Source of the DNA: an uncultured Dialister sp.
GTDB lineage: Bacteria; Bacillota; Negativicutes; Veillonellales; Dialisteraceae
DNA: 64,000 nt
NCBI GenBank assembly: GCA_900314595.1
Contig: OMVW01000006.1
Location: 22,261-86,260 of the forward strand
Direction: 5' to 3'
The notes under the pieces were generated by a model. That model saw only the letters and a list, made by a program, of their open reading frames with translations, did no database searches and was not told where the DNA came from. This document shows positions 34,287 to 43,445 of the stretch, in pieces. The position numbers and the translations under genes are program-made. The stretch's first letter is position 1; each line of letters starts with the position of its first letter.

Positions 34287-35645
34287 ATGCTCGATATAGA
34301 AGAAATCCTCGCAACGGAGCGCATGTTTGACCAGAATAAACTGGACGTGCGAACCATCACCATGGGCATTTCCCTTCTGGGCTGCGTTTCAGATGATGAA
34401 AAAACATTGTGTGACAAAATTTATGACACAATCTGCACCAAAGCGGAACATTTAACTGAGGTGAGTCATGATATTTCCAGGGAATACGGTGTGCCTATTA
34501 TTAACCGTCGTATTTCCGTCACTCCTGTGGCTCTTGTAGCCGGCGGGCTCCATGTATCCAGTTATGTACCTATCGCGCAGACACTCCAGAAAGCAGCCGA
34601 TGCGGTGGGGGTGGATATCCTTGGCGGATTCTCAGCTCTTGTGGACCGTGGAATATCAGCATCGGATAAAATCCTTATTGATTCTATTCCGGAAGCACTG
34701 GCGTCTACATCATCCATTTGCAGTTCTGTGGCAGTAGGTTCAACGAAAGCAGGCATCAATATGGATGCTGTGAAACAGATGGGAGAAGTAGTCAAGAAAA
34801 CTGCTGAACTCACAAAGGACCAGGATGCTTATGGATGTACGAAACTGGTGGAATTCTGCAATGCAGTTGAAGATAATCCATTCATGGCAGGCGCTTTCCA
34901 TGGCGTCACCCAGGGGGATACAGCTATCCATGTAGGTGTTTCAGGACCGGGCGTGGTAAAGAGAGCACTGGAGGATGTGAAGGGCGCACCGCTGAATGTG
35001 GTTGCCAGGACTATAAAAAATACAGCCTTCATGATTACCCGCCTTGGCCAGCTGGTGGCAGAAGCAGCTACCAAAAGACTTCACGCGCCATTTGGTATCA
35101 TCGACCTGTCTCTGGCACCGACCTCAGCTGTTGGAGACAGCGTGGCCCAGGTACTTGAGGAAATGGGACTGGAAAGCTGCGGCGGGCCGGGTACTACGGC
35201 CGCTCTGGCACTTCTGAATGATGCGGTAAAAAAAGGCGGCCTTATGGCTTCTTCCAGCGTTGGCGGACTTTCAGGCGCTTTCATCCCTGTCAGTGAAGAT
35301 TTGGGAATGATTCAGGCAGTGCAGAGAGGAAGCCTCTGCCTGGAAAAACTGGAAGCCATGACATGTGTCTGCTCTGTCGGGCTTGATATGATTGCTATCC
35401 CCGGGGATACTCCGGCTTCCACAATCTCTGCCATCCTTGCCGATGAAGCGGCAATCGGCATGATCAATAACAAGACGACTGCTACGAGACTGATTCCGGT
35501 TCCCGGGAAAAAACCGGGCGATATGGTACAATTTGGCGGGCTCATGGGTTATGCTCCGGTTATGGAGATTAATCACTTCCGGGCGGATGAATTCATCAAC
35601 CGCGGCGGTAAGATTCCTGCACCTTTAAGATCCTTAACTAACTGA
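34287..35645 (+). CDS. UPF0210 / DUF711 family protein
   Basis: A protein of 452 residues of the conserved PFL-associated UPF0210 family, with TISGxS-like TMGISLLGC near the start and the [13 protein letters not shown] segment. The fold is related to glycyl-radical or anaerobic metabolism proteins by literature annotation, but the reaction is unknown. It is translated from a GGGGGAG site just after the ACT gene and followed by a terminator. Confidence 0.9.
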   Translation: MLDIEEILATERMFDQNKLDVRTITMGISLLGCVSDDEKTLCDKIYDTICTKAEHLTEVSHDISREYGVPIINRRISVTPVALVAGGLHVSSYVPIAQTLQKAADAVGVDILGGFSALVDRGISASDKILIDSIPEALASTSSICSSVAVGSTKAGINMDAVKQMGEVVKKTAELTKDQDAYGCTKLVEFCNAVEDNPFMAGAFHGVTQGDTAIHVGVSGPGVVKRALEDVKGAPLNVVARTIKNTAFMITRLGQLVAEAATKRLHAPFGIIDLSLAPTSAVGDSVAQVLEEMGLESCGGPGTTAALALLNDAVKKGGLMASSSVGGLSGAFIPVSEDLGMIQAVQRGSLCLEKLEAMTCVCSVGLDMIAIPGDTPASTISAILADEAAIGMINNKTTATRLIPVPGKKPGDMVQFGGLMGYAPVMEINHFRADEFINRGGKIPAPLRSLTN

Positions 35646-35654
35646 TATGATAGA

Positions 35655-35690
35655 CAAAAACTTCCGGGGCTCTTGCTTCGGAAGTTTTTT
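35655..35690. terminator. Terminator between DUF711 and MATE genes
   Basis: AAAACTTCCG pairs with CGGAAGTTTT around a 12-base loop, then T residues. It lies between converging genes. Confidence 0.85.
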
Positions 35691-35700
35691 GATGGAAAGT

Positions 35701-37053
35701 TCAGTCTGCTGTTTCTGCTTTTTTTAAATCGAAATATTTCCTGTAGAAATATACACAGATAAAAACAGAAAGAAGAGAACCGGCCGGAGCGGCGAGCCCC
35801 ATGGGGAAAAGAGTGGCTGGAAAGAGAAGAGCCGCCAGATAAGTACCGGGGATGCGGAGAGTAAATATGGAAATGACATTGTGAATAAAAGATAGTTCTG
35901 CTTTTCTGTATGCAGAAAAATACCCGCTGAAGCAGAAGTGAATGCCGGCAATAGCGCAATCCAGGCAGTAAGCGTGGAAATAATCACTTCCCATGGCGAT
36001 GACTGATTCTTCGCCGGGAACGAAAAGGTTAATGATTTCGGGCGCCTTTAATTCTGCCAGAAGGATGCAGAGAATGCCAAATGTTATGCAGGTCGTAATG
36101 CCGTACCGGAGTCCCTGCCTTGCTCGCTCATGGAAACCGCCGCCTGCATTCTGGGCCGCAGTGGCGGAAACGGTAGACATCATGGCAGAAGGAACGAGGA
36201 AGAGGAAGCTGATGATTTTTTCCACAACCCCAACTGCCGCTGCTGTTTCGACTCCAAGGCTGTCAGCAATGGAAGTAATAGCCAGGAAGGAAATCTGGAT
36301 GAGTCCATCCTGACAGCAGATGGGAAGACCGATAGAAAGAATCTGGCGGAGATAAACCATCTGCGGGTTGAAAGAATTTCCGGAAATCTGCAGGTTTTTT
36401 GCTTTATGATGCAAATAGAAAAGACAAAGCAGGGCGCTTAATGCTTCAGCGCCCACAGTGCCAATGGCAGCACCTTTTGCACTCATGTGCATCGGGCCGA
36501 TCAGGAGATAGTCCAGCCCGATATTGACAATCCCGGAGAGGGCGATAAAGATCATGGGGGCTCTTGTATTTCCCATACCCCGCAGGAAACTGCTCATCAT
36601 ATTGTATAAGAAAATAAGAGGGACGCCCAGAAAACAGATGAATAGATAATCAGCAGTATCCCCGACTGCCTCAACCGGTGTCTGGAGAGCGGAGAGGATG
36701 AAGGGCATGAGGAAAAGCAGGATAGCAGAAATCAGAAGGGACAGGGGAATAAAGAAGGCTGCCGACGTACCCATGAGCCTGAATGCTGTTTTCTCGTCCT
36801 GTCCGCCAAGACTCCGGGCAATAGATACCGCACAGCCTATGGTAAGTCCCGTTATCATGACGATGACCATGTGCATAACCTGGCTGCCGATAAATACGGC
36901 GCTTACAGGGGCGGCACCATAAAATTGTCCCGTGATGAAGAGATCTGCCATACCGTAAAAGGTCTGCAGAAAACAGGCTGCCAGATAAGGAACAGCGAAA
37001 TTCATCATTTTAGGAAATAATTTTCCCCGGGTCAGATCATTTTCGAGAATCAT
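35701..37053 (-). CDS. MATE family efflux transporter
   Basis: A membrane protein of 450 residues with the twelve-helix MATE layout. The N-terminal FPKMMNFAVPYLAACFLQTFYGMADLFITG and mid segment TVGAEALSALLC are typical. Such proteins export drugs and cationic metabolites in exchange for sodium or protons. It lies downstream of the LysR gene on the same strand with an 87-base gap, so the regulator may control it. Confidence 0.92.
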   Translation of the reverse strand: MILENDLTRGKLFPKMMNFAVPYLAACFLQTFYGMADLFITGQFYGAAPVSAVFIGSQVMHMVIVMITGLTIGCAVSIARSLGGQDEKTAFRLMGTSAAFFIPLSLLISAILLFLMPFILSALQTPVEAVGDTADYLFICFLGVPLIFLYNMMSSFLRGMGNTRAPMIFIALSGIVNIGLDYLLIGPMHMSAKGAAIGTVGAEALSALLCLFYLHHKAKNLQISGNSFNPQMVYLRQILSIGLPICCQDGLIQISFLAITSIADSLGVETAAAVGVVEKIISFLFLVPSAMMSTVSATAAQNAGGGFHERARQGLRYGITTCITFGILCILLAELKAPEIINLFVPGEESVIAMGSDYFHAYCLDCAIAGIHFCFSGYFSAYRKAELSFIHNVISIFTLRIPGTYLAALLFPATLFPMGLAAPAGSLLSVFICVYFYRKYFDLKKAETAD

Positions 37054-37140
37054 AAAATCACCTGCATTAAAAAAGTATTCTGAATTTTCATCAGAATACC
37101 ATGGAGACAGGGGTTTGTAAAAAGAATAAAAGTGTGGATA

Positions 37141-37992
37141 TCAGCACTTTTTTTCATGGGTAAAATAAATAAGCTTTCTTAGAAAAGGGGAATGTTCGTC
37201 TTTCCTGCAGATAAGGCAGGTTCTTTCTGCAAAGGACTGGTCCAGGGCAAATGCATGCAGGTCATCGTATCCGCTTCCCGGTTTTATTGGAAGAATGGCA
37301 AAACCTTCTCCCAGGGAAAGGCGCAGCAGCTGCTCAGAATAAGTGGGTACTTTTTCCGTAGAGGAAAAAGTTATGCCAAATGATTTCATGAATTTCTGCC
37401 GGCAATTTTCAATATATCCCGGATTTTCCGCTTTGGTCAGGAAAGGCAGGGAGGAGATGACGGATTTGATATCTTTTAAAGCTTCGGCTTTTTCCCGTGA
37501 GCATACCAGTGATTGTGGTACAAGGGCCAGTTCGCAGGAAATAAAACGGGAAGAAAAGGAAATCGCTTCCGGGGCAATGATCGCATCTATCCGGTGGCTG
37601 GCGAGTTCATTTTCTAATACTTCCGGCGGCTCAATACGGTAATTAATTGTGATTTCCGGAAATTCCTTCAAAAAAGCAGGCATGAAATCAATTCCCCGGT
37701 ATTCCTGAGAATCAAGTCCGATGGTAATGGAAGATAATGCCGGGACAAGCCGGTGGATCAGCGACTCATAACGCTCATAAATTTCTTTCATCCCATCATA
37801 AAAATTTTGCCCTTTTGAAGTCAGGACCATGCCCCGGGAGGAACGGGCAAAGATTTTGAAACCGGCCTCTTTTTCCAGGCTGCTGATATATTTGCTCATG
37901 GTGGTCTGGGCTATATGACATTTTTCTGCGGCTTTTGTGAAATTTCCGGTTTCTGCGGAAGCAAAAAAATATGTGAGCTTGTTGATATCCAT
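37141..37992 (-). CDS. LysR-family transcriptional regulator
   Basis: A protein of 283 residues. Residues 1-60 hold the winged helix (LTYFFASAETGNFTKAAEK and QTTMSKYISSLEKEAGFKIF). The rest is a periplasmic-binding-like effector domain. The start at 37992 has AAGGTG upstream and fits the family; an ATG five codons earlier does not. The divergent neighbour is the phosphoethanolamine transferase, the downstream one the MATE exporter; either could be its target. Confidence 0.93.
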   Translation of the reverse strand: MDINKLTYFFASAETGNFTKAAEKCHIAQTTMSKYISSLEKEAGFKIFARSSRGMVLTSKGQNFYDGMKEIYERYESLIHRLVPALSSITIGLDSQEYRGIDFMPAFLKEFPEITINYRIEPPEVLENELASHRIDAIIAPEAISFSSRFISCELALVPQSLVCSREKAEALKDIKSVISSLPFLTKAENPGYIENCRQKFMKSFGITFSSTEKVPTYSEQLLRLSLGEGFAILPIKPGSGYDDLHAFALDQSFAERTCLICRKDEHSPFLRKLIYFTHEKKC

Positions 37993-38128
37993 AAAAGCAC
38001 CTTTCAATAACGGGAATTCTTTTAAAATTATATCATTCCATTCCCTGAGAAAATAGAGATTTCAAATTTTCTATGAGAATAATGTTTTTTTCTTTATATT
38101 GTGATAAAATAATTTAGTTATGAATAGT

Positions 38129-38143
38129 ACAGGTTGAACCTGT
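38129..38143. promoter_or_regulatory. Perfect 15-base dyad before the phosphoethanolamine transferase gene
   Basis: ACAGGTT, a central G, then AACCTGT: perfect two-fold symmetry, 22 bases before the start codon at 38166. It is a likely operator, or an RNA hairpin near the ribosome-binding site. Confidence 0.55.
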
Positions 38144-38165
38144 TCTTTATATGCAGGGTGTGCAA

Positions 38166-40247
38166 ATGGATTACAAAAAAAGAAATTCCCCGGAGTGGGA
38201 TGAAAAGACACAGTCTTCGGAAGCGATGACTGCCCGGGATAAGAAGGACAGCCCGGGACATTGGAAACGGTGGTGGCTTATTGCAACAATCGTTCCTTTT
38301 TGCTTTGCCTTTTTCCTTTCCTGGTATTTTGGAGCGCCGGGGGGATATGAGCCCTTCTCTCAGGTCAAGGTGTTTCTCCTTTTCCTGCAGGTGGGGTTTG
38401 TAACAGCTTATTTTATCCGGCACGATTTGAAAAAGGCGGCAGTGCATCTATGGATTACCATCATCTGCCTCTGGGCCCTGTCTCTTGTGGTGCCCTATCT
38501 TTCGACGCAGACGGATGTACTTCTTGATATGTCGGATGTATCAGGCGAACTTTCCACTCCGCTTTATCTTTTTATTTCCTGTCTCTCGGCAGCCTGGATT
38601 CTTCCGGGCAGATGGCGTATGATTGCCCGTCTCGCCTGTGTGGTGCTTATCGTTTTATATGTGCTGGTACAGTTTACCTATATCGGCTATTATACGATTA
38701 CCCATTCCCTTATTTCCATAAATATGCTGCTGGCGCTGGCTCAGACGAACCTGGCGGAAACGAGGGAATATATAGAGGTGAATATTCCCTATGCGGAAAT
38801 CGCTGCGGGAATCATTGCCCTTGTTATCCTGGGATGGCTCATCTTTCATGCCAGCCGTTTCAGCTTCAGCCGCAGACAGGTGTCCAGAAAAACCTGGTTT
38901 GTCATGCTTGGCCTTTTCTGTGTCAATCTTGGCCTTTGCTGCCTTTCCATCGGTGCTACCCGCCTCGCCCACGTCTATTATGAAACGTATGAGACCCTTC
39001 ACAGTTTTTCGGATTTCCAGAAAATTGTAGAAGCCAGAAGGCATATGCATATCCGTAATAAAGTTATTGCAGACCGGCTGAAGGCAGCTCCGGATGGAGT
39101 CTATGTACTTGTTATCGGTGAATCACTGACAAGAGACCATATGGGTGTCTATGGTTATCCGAGGGAAACAACGCCGTTCCAGTCCCGCGCAATCAGCGAT
39201 CCTCATTATGAATTCTTCAATCATGGTTATTCATGCTATACACAGACAGTACAGGTGCTGACTGAAGCCCTGACTGAGAAAAACCAGTACAATGATATCA
39301 ATCTGGTCGATGCTTATTCCGTGGTGGATCTGGCACGGGAAGCCGGATTCCGGACTACCTGGATTTCCAATCAGTCCCGGTTCGGCGTATGGGATACACC
39401 CATTGGGGCCATTGGTTCTGCCTGCGATGATCAGTACTGGATCAATCAGTATGTAGGTACGGATGTTGTGACAAAGGATTATGATACGGCTCTTATTCCT
39501 TATCTGAAGAAAGTTGATCCGAACAACCGCAGACAACTGGTTGTCATTCACCTGATGGGCAGCCATGTGAGCTACTGGGACCGCTATCCCTCCGAATTTT
39601 ATAAATGGCCGGAAAATCCCGGAAATACCAGAAGTACGGAGGAAATTATGAATGATGAATACGACAATTCCGTACTCTTCAATGATTATGTAATTGAAAA
39701 TATCATGAATGAAGCGACTAATTTCCTTCATGCAGACGGAGTGCTCTACTTCTCCGACCACGGGGAACAGGTGACGGAAAGACCCGGACACAATGCTGAT
39801 CAGTTCGATTACACCATGGTTCATATTCCATTCTGGGTATATCTGTCAGATCAGTATCGTTCCATGAATCCTGAAAGGGTTCGTCTTATGGACGAAAGAA
39901 GGAATATGCCGTTTTCCAATGATATGCTCTATGATACTTTTATGGGAATCATGGGTCTAACCGCCGCTCATTATGATTCTGAATCCGATATTTTTGCACC
40001 CGAATTTGATAAGGATGTAACTACCCTCATGACCATGTATGGGAATGTCATGATCCGGGATGATGTGGAACAGCTTGGTTCGGACAAGGAAATTATGGAT
40101 CAGAAGTGGAACCGGAATATCTCGGACCATGCCCGTGCCCATGGATATCGGAGCTTTGACTGGAATACATTCCAACCCGTCCCGATTGCCTCGGAAACAG
40201 TTCCGGAAGTGGAAAATGAGGGAACGAGCCGGGAAAATCAAAATTAA
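38166..40247 (+). CDS. Phosphoethanolamine transferase (sulfatase-fold, EptA/Mcr-like class)
   Basis: A protein of 693 residues. The N-terminal 270 residues contain about five membrane helices after a charged 40-residue start. The C-terminal catalytic domain has the nucleophile Thr322 in VIGESLTRDHMGVYGYPR, the YTQTVQ loop, and the metal-binding FSDHGEQ. The family moves phosphoethanolamine from phosphatidylethanolamine to lipid A or other surface glycans. It is longer than EptA (about 550). The start at 38166 is preferred over 38151 because AGGGTG precedes it. The target (lipid A, core, or another polymer) is unknown. Confidence 0.88.
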   Translation: MDYKKRNSPEWDEKTQSSEAMTARDKKDSPGHWKRWWLIATIVPFCFAFFLSWYFGAPGGYEPFSQVKVFLLFLQVGFVTAYFIRHDLKKAAVHLWITIICLWALSLVVPYLSTQTDVLLDMSDVSGELSTPLYLFISCLSAAWILPGRWRMIARLACVVLIVLYVLVQFTYIGYYTITHSLISINMLLALAQTNLAETREYIEVNIPYAEIAAGIIALVILGWLIFHASRFSFSRRQVSRKTWFVMLGLFCVNLGLCCLSIGATRLAHVYYETYETLHSFSDFQKIVEARRHMHIRNKVIADRLKAAPDGVYVLVIGESLTRDHMGVYGYPRETTPFQSRAISDPHYEFFNHGYSCYTQTVQVLTEALTEKNQYNDINLVDAYSVVDLAREAGFRTTWISNQSRFGVWDTPIGAIGSACDDQYWINQYVGTDVVTKDYDTALIPYLKKVDPNNRRQLVVIHLMGSHVSYWDRYPSEFYKWPENPGNTRSTEEIMNDEYDNSVLFNDYVIENIMNEATNFLHADGVLYFSDHGEQVTERPGHNADQFDYTMVHIPFWVYLSDQYRSMNPERVRLMDERRNMPFSNDMLYDTFMGIMGLTAAHYDSESDIFAPEFDKDVTTLMTMYGNVMIRDDVEQLGSDKEIMDQKWNRNISDHARAHGYRSFDWNTFQPVPIASETVPEVENEGTSRENQN

Positions 40248-40296
40248 AAGGCTGCAGGAAACAGAATGCCGGACATTTCGTTTCCTGCGGCTTTTC
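40245..40296 (+). terminator. Terminator after phosphoethanolamine transferase gene
   Basis: AAAAGGCTGCAGGAAAC pairs with GTTTCCTGCGGCTTTT across a loop of about 18 bases. Confidence 0.78.
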
Positions 40297-40376
40297 AGCA
40301 GGCTGAGGCTGATTTGTCACAGGAACGGACCTGTGTTATAGTAAAATAAATTTATTCTATTTCATCAGGAGGAAAT

Positions 40377-41027
40377 ATGAGGCTTCGCAGGAAACCCTGG
40401 ATTGAAGAGGCAATTAAAAACTACACATCCATCCTTTTTCTGGAGGAACCTAAAGACAGGAAGGGAAAATGGAGGGATTTATTTCCCTGTCCGCAGAATG
40501 AACTTCATGTAGAATTCGGTACGGGAAAGGGACAGTTCATATCCGGTATGGCTGCCATTCATCATGATGTAAATTATGTAGGAATGGAAGTACAGGAAGG
40601 AGTTATTTACTATGCTGCAAAAAAAACGGCGGAAATGGATCCTCCCCTTGATAATGTACGCCTTATATTGGGAGATGTCAGCGAGATTGCTGATATCTTT
40701 GCGCCCGGTGAAGTGGATGTCATCTATTTGAATTTCAGTGATCCCTGGCCGAAAAAGCGCCATGCCAAAAGACGGCTGACCTACAGGGACTTCCTGAAAC
40801 GCTATGCACTGATTCTTAAAGAAAAGGGAGAGATCCGCTTTAAAACGGATAACAAAGATCTTTTTGATTTTTCTATTGGAGAATTCCAGGCAATGGGATG
40901 GGAGCTTTCCCAGGTAACCTATGATCTCCATGCATCTCCGGTAGAAGGAGATGTGGAAACGGAGTATGAAGAGAAGTTCTCCAGAAAGGGGAATCCGGTA
41001 TGCCGTCTCGTAGCGAGACGTCCCTGA
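40377..41027 (+). CDS. trmB: tRNA (guanine-46-N7)-methyltransferase
   Basis: A protein of 216 residues. It methylates G46 of tRNAs with S-adenosylmethionine. The cofactor-binding motif EFGTGKGQFI is near residue 43, YVGMEVQEG near 64, and the signature NFSDPWPKKRHAKRRL near 121. AGGAGG precedes the start. The end overlaps the FtsW-like gene. Confidence 0.97.
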   Translation: MRLRRKPWIEEAIKNYTSILFLEEPKDRKGKWRDLFPCPQNELHVEFGTGKGQFISGMAAIHHDVNYVGMEVQEGVIYYAAKKTAEMDPPLDNVRLILGDVSEIADIFAPGEVDVIYLNFSDPWPKKRHAKRRLTYRDFLKRYALILKEKGEIRFKTDNKDLFDFSIGEFQAMGWELSQVTYDLHASPVEGDVETEYEEKFSRKGNPVCRLVARRP

Positions 41028-42307
41028 TGGATATGAAGTATGCACCAAAAGCGCTGCAGAAAATGTTTATTGTTGCAGCGGTACTGATTATTCTGGGGGC
41101 TTTTAACGTATACAGTTCAACATATTATATGAATCTGGAAGCCGGCGGAAGTCCTTACAGCCATCTTCTGCGACATATCGCGGTACTGGCGGCAAGCATA
41201 GTTATCGCTTTGGCGCTCACAAGGATCAACTACCGGTTCATACGCAGGTTTGCAGGATTCTGGTGCGCAGGGACGATTGTTCTTCTGATCCTTGTGCTGG
41301 TGGCCGGACGTACTGTAAATGGCGCTACACGATGGATTATGCTGGGACCGGTATCACTGCAGCCCTCGGAAATTGCTAAAATCACCGGCCTTATCTGGGC
41401 CTCATCTCTGCTTTCGGAAAAAGTGGACCGCCATATAAGGATTACCGTTTTTGCCCGCTTTTTAAGACCATTCATATTCATTGCAAGCAAGAAAAAAGAA
41501 AATTCCTTTGTCGCAATGCTTCGGTATTTCACTCCTTTTTATATGCCGCTTATCATGGCTGCATTTATAATGAAACAGCCGGATATGGGTACGGCAGGAA
41601 TGGTTCTTATGTTTCCGGCTCTTCTTTATATCATTGCGGGCATGCCCGCTTTTGAAATCATTCTGGGATGTATTGTTACTGCTGTAGTTTTTGGAGCCCT
41701 TGCTATTGCGGCACCTTATCGTATGGCACGCCTTATAGTTCTCTGGGATCCTTTTTCCTATGCACAGGATCTGGGCTATCAGACTGTACAGAGTCTCATT
41801 GCCGTTGGCTCCGGCGGCCTTCTGGGACAGGGCATGGGAGAGGGATTGTCTAAATTCCTTTACCTGCCGGAACAATATACGGACTTTGCTTTTGCTGTTT
41901 TCAGTCAGGAATATGGATTTATCGGTTCCTGTGCAGTGCTTTGTCTTTTTATGGCTTTTCTGTATTATGGATTTTGTGTAGCCAGGAAACTGCAAGATAC
42001 ATATTCCGCATTTCTTGTATACGGACTGACTCTTCTTATTTCCGTGCAGGGGCTCATCAATATAGCCATGGTTATCGGATGTTTCCCGGTAACAGGGATT
42101 CCACTTCCGTTTATTTCATTTGGCGGAACATCACTGCTGGTTAATATGGCAGCCCTGGGACTGATTTGGGGGACATCTACGCAAAGCCTCAAGGATTATG
42201 ACGAACAGGAAAGAAAGAAACGGATTGCTGCCATGGAGGGACATCCTCTTTCTTTCGGAGAACTTTCCGGGAATGTCTATGCGCGCCATCGGTACCGCTG
42301 GCGCTGA
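41000..42307 (+). CDS. SEDS-family peptidoglycan polymerase (FtsW/RodA)
   Basis: A membrane protein of 435 residues with about ten helices. SEDS features are clear: NGATRWIMLGPVSLQPSE, the KQPDMGTAG segment with the catalytic Asp, the loop from DLGYQTVQSLIAVGSGG to GQGMGEG, FAVFSQEYGFIGS, and the late GIPLPFISFGGTSLLVNM. It polymerises glycan strands with a class B PBP. The start at 41000 has AAGGGG upstream and overlaps trmB by 28 bases; an ATG at 41027 is the alternative. FtsW or RodA cannot be told apart here; a PBP partner (ftsI) lies at 8.8 kb. Confidence 0.92.
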   Translation: MPSRSETSLMDMKYAPKALQKMFIVAAVLIILGAFNVYSSTYYMNLEAGGSPYSHLLRHIAVLAASIVIALALTRINYRFIRRFAGFWCAGTIVLLILVLVAGRTVNGATRWIMLGPVSLQPSEIAKITGLIWASSLLSEKVDRHIRITVFARFLRPFIFIASKKKENSFVAMLRYFTPFYMPLIMAAFIMKQPDMGTAGMVLMFPALLYIIAGMPAFEIILGCIVTAVVFGALAIAAPYRMARLIVLWDPFSYAQDLGYQTVQSLIAVGSGGLLGQGMGEGLSKFLYLPEQYTDFAFAVFSQEYGFIGSCAVLCLFMAFLYYGFCVARKLQDTYSAFLVYGLTLLISVQGLINIAMVIGCFPVTGIPLPFISFGGTSLLVNMAALGLIWGTSTQSLKDYDEQERKKRIAAMEGHPLSFGELSGNVYARHRYRWR

Positions 42308-42363
42308 TTTCCGGAAGGAAGAAATATGTTTATAAGTGCATCTTTCTTCTTGCTGGGGGAATT

Positions 42364-42945
42364 ATGGATGATTTTTGGGATCTTCTTTCACCGGATTTCC
42401 TGAACCGGATTCGCTCTTTCGGAAAGGGGGAATGGACCCTCTCCGTGTATGCCTCATTCCCTGCAGAAAGTGCAGAGGGGTATTTTCTGGCACAGGCACA
42501 AAAATGCCTGGAAAAGTCCGGCATATCCATCCGCTCTTTTTATGAAAGCCGGGAAAATCTGAATGAAGCTCTTCGAGGGAGAAAACTTTTAGCTTTTGTA
42601 GACTCTGTCTCTAAAACAGGCCGCCTTGCATTATGTGCCGATGCGCTCGATCTCTCAGGGGCCGTTGTTTATGGAATGGAGTCCGGCTTTCCCAGCCTGG
42701 AAGGAAAGAATGTGATTACTTCATTTGGGAATGGCCGTTTCTGTTCCTGCTATACCTGCATGTCGGATTTTGCTTTTCCGGTCATTGGTGATAGTATAAT
42801 GGAAAGCTCTTTAAGCGTCCTGAATGATCGGGAAATAAGGGAAGTGGTCCAGATATTGACAGGCCTGATGATTTTCTCTCTGAATCCTGATATTGGAATC
42901 CTTCCAGCTATGGATCAGGGCAGGTCCATTTCGATGTGTGAATAA
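42364..42945 (+). CDS. Protein of unknown function
   Basis: A protein of 193 residues that I do not recognise. It appears soluble and mixed alpha/beta. A CSCYTC motif at about residues 123-128 could bind a metal, and the strand-like repeats (AFVDSVSK, SGAVVYGMESG, NVITSFGNG) recall a Rossmann-type or ThiF-like half-domain, which is only a weak impression. GGGGGAA precedes the ATG. It follows the SEDS gene by 56 bases on the same strand and ends at a terminator. Confidence 0.6.
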   Translation: MDDFWDLLSPDFLNRIRSFGKGEWTLSVYASFPAESAEGYFLAQAQKCLEKSGISIRSFYESRENLNEALRGRKLLAFVDSVSKTGRLALCADALDLSGAVVYGMESGFPSLEGKNVITSFGNGRFCSCYTCMSDFAFPVIGDSIMESSLSVLNDREIREVVQILTGLMIFSLNPDIGILPAMDQGRSISMCE

Positions 42946-42949
42946 TAAA

Positions 42950-42985
42950 CTAAAAAGCAGGCTTTCCGGGGAAAACCTGCTTTTA
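42950..42985. terminator. Bidirectional terminator
   Basis: AAAAGCAGG pairs with CCTGCTTTT around a 14-base loop between converging genes. Confidence 0.8.
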
Positions 42986-42994
42986 TCGTTAAAA

Positions 42995-43252
42995 TTAAAG
43001 CTTAAAATATTTACGCGCCTGCGTCCAGGCAATTCCGGAAGCAGTCTGGAAGAGAAAGAGACACATGGCTTTCTTTGGATGAAACAGCCAGAATGTTTTT
43101 GAAATAGGAGAAAGAGGTTTAAGGATATCAGGCGCCGTTTCCGTTTTCCGTACTTTTTCTTTTACCTTTTCCACCGGCTTCTTTTCTTTTACTTTTTTCG
43201 TGACCACTGCGGCAGCCAGGGCAAATACAAGGGCCTTAATGAGTTTATCCAT
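42995..43252 (-). CDS. Small Lys-rich membrane-associated protein
   Basis: A protein of 85 residues. A hydrophobic N-terminal helix (LIKALVFALAAAVVT) is followed by a strongly basic stretch with Lys-Val-Lys-Glu repeats, then a second hydrophobic segment (AMCLFLFQTASGIAW). It is the real gene inside a longer minus-strand frame: AAGGAGG lies just before this ATG and a good promoter (43284-43312) lies upstream. The function is unknown; the layout suggests a membrane anchor with a cytoplasmic basic segment. Confidence 0.75.
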   Translation of the reverse strand: MDKLIKALVFALAAAVVTKKVKEKKPVEKVKEKVRKTETAPDILKPLSPISKTFWLFHPKKAMCLFLFQTASGIAWTQARKYFKL

Positions 43253-43283
43253 AATCTTTGTCCTCCTTCTCACCTTTTCTACT

Positions 43284-43312
43284 ATCATAGCAAATGGGAA
43301 CGGTAAGTTCAA
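43284..43312 (-). promoter_or_regulatory. Promoter of the 85-residue protein gene
   Basis: On the minus strand, TTGAAC (43312-43307), a 17-bp spacer and TATGAT (43289-43284). Confidence 0.7.
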
Positions 43313-43445
43313 AGGGAATTGATGATTTCCGGCATTTTTTAGCATTGGGCTATGTTTTGAATTTCTTTTTTTCAACAGGGGAGTGTGGTATACTTTTAAT
43401 GGAATTTTATTTATTTCCCTTTGGGGAATGATTCTGGAGGAATTT

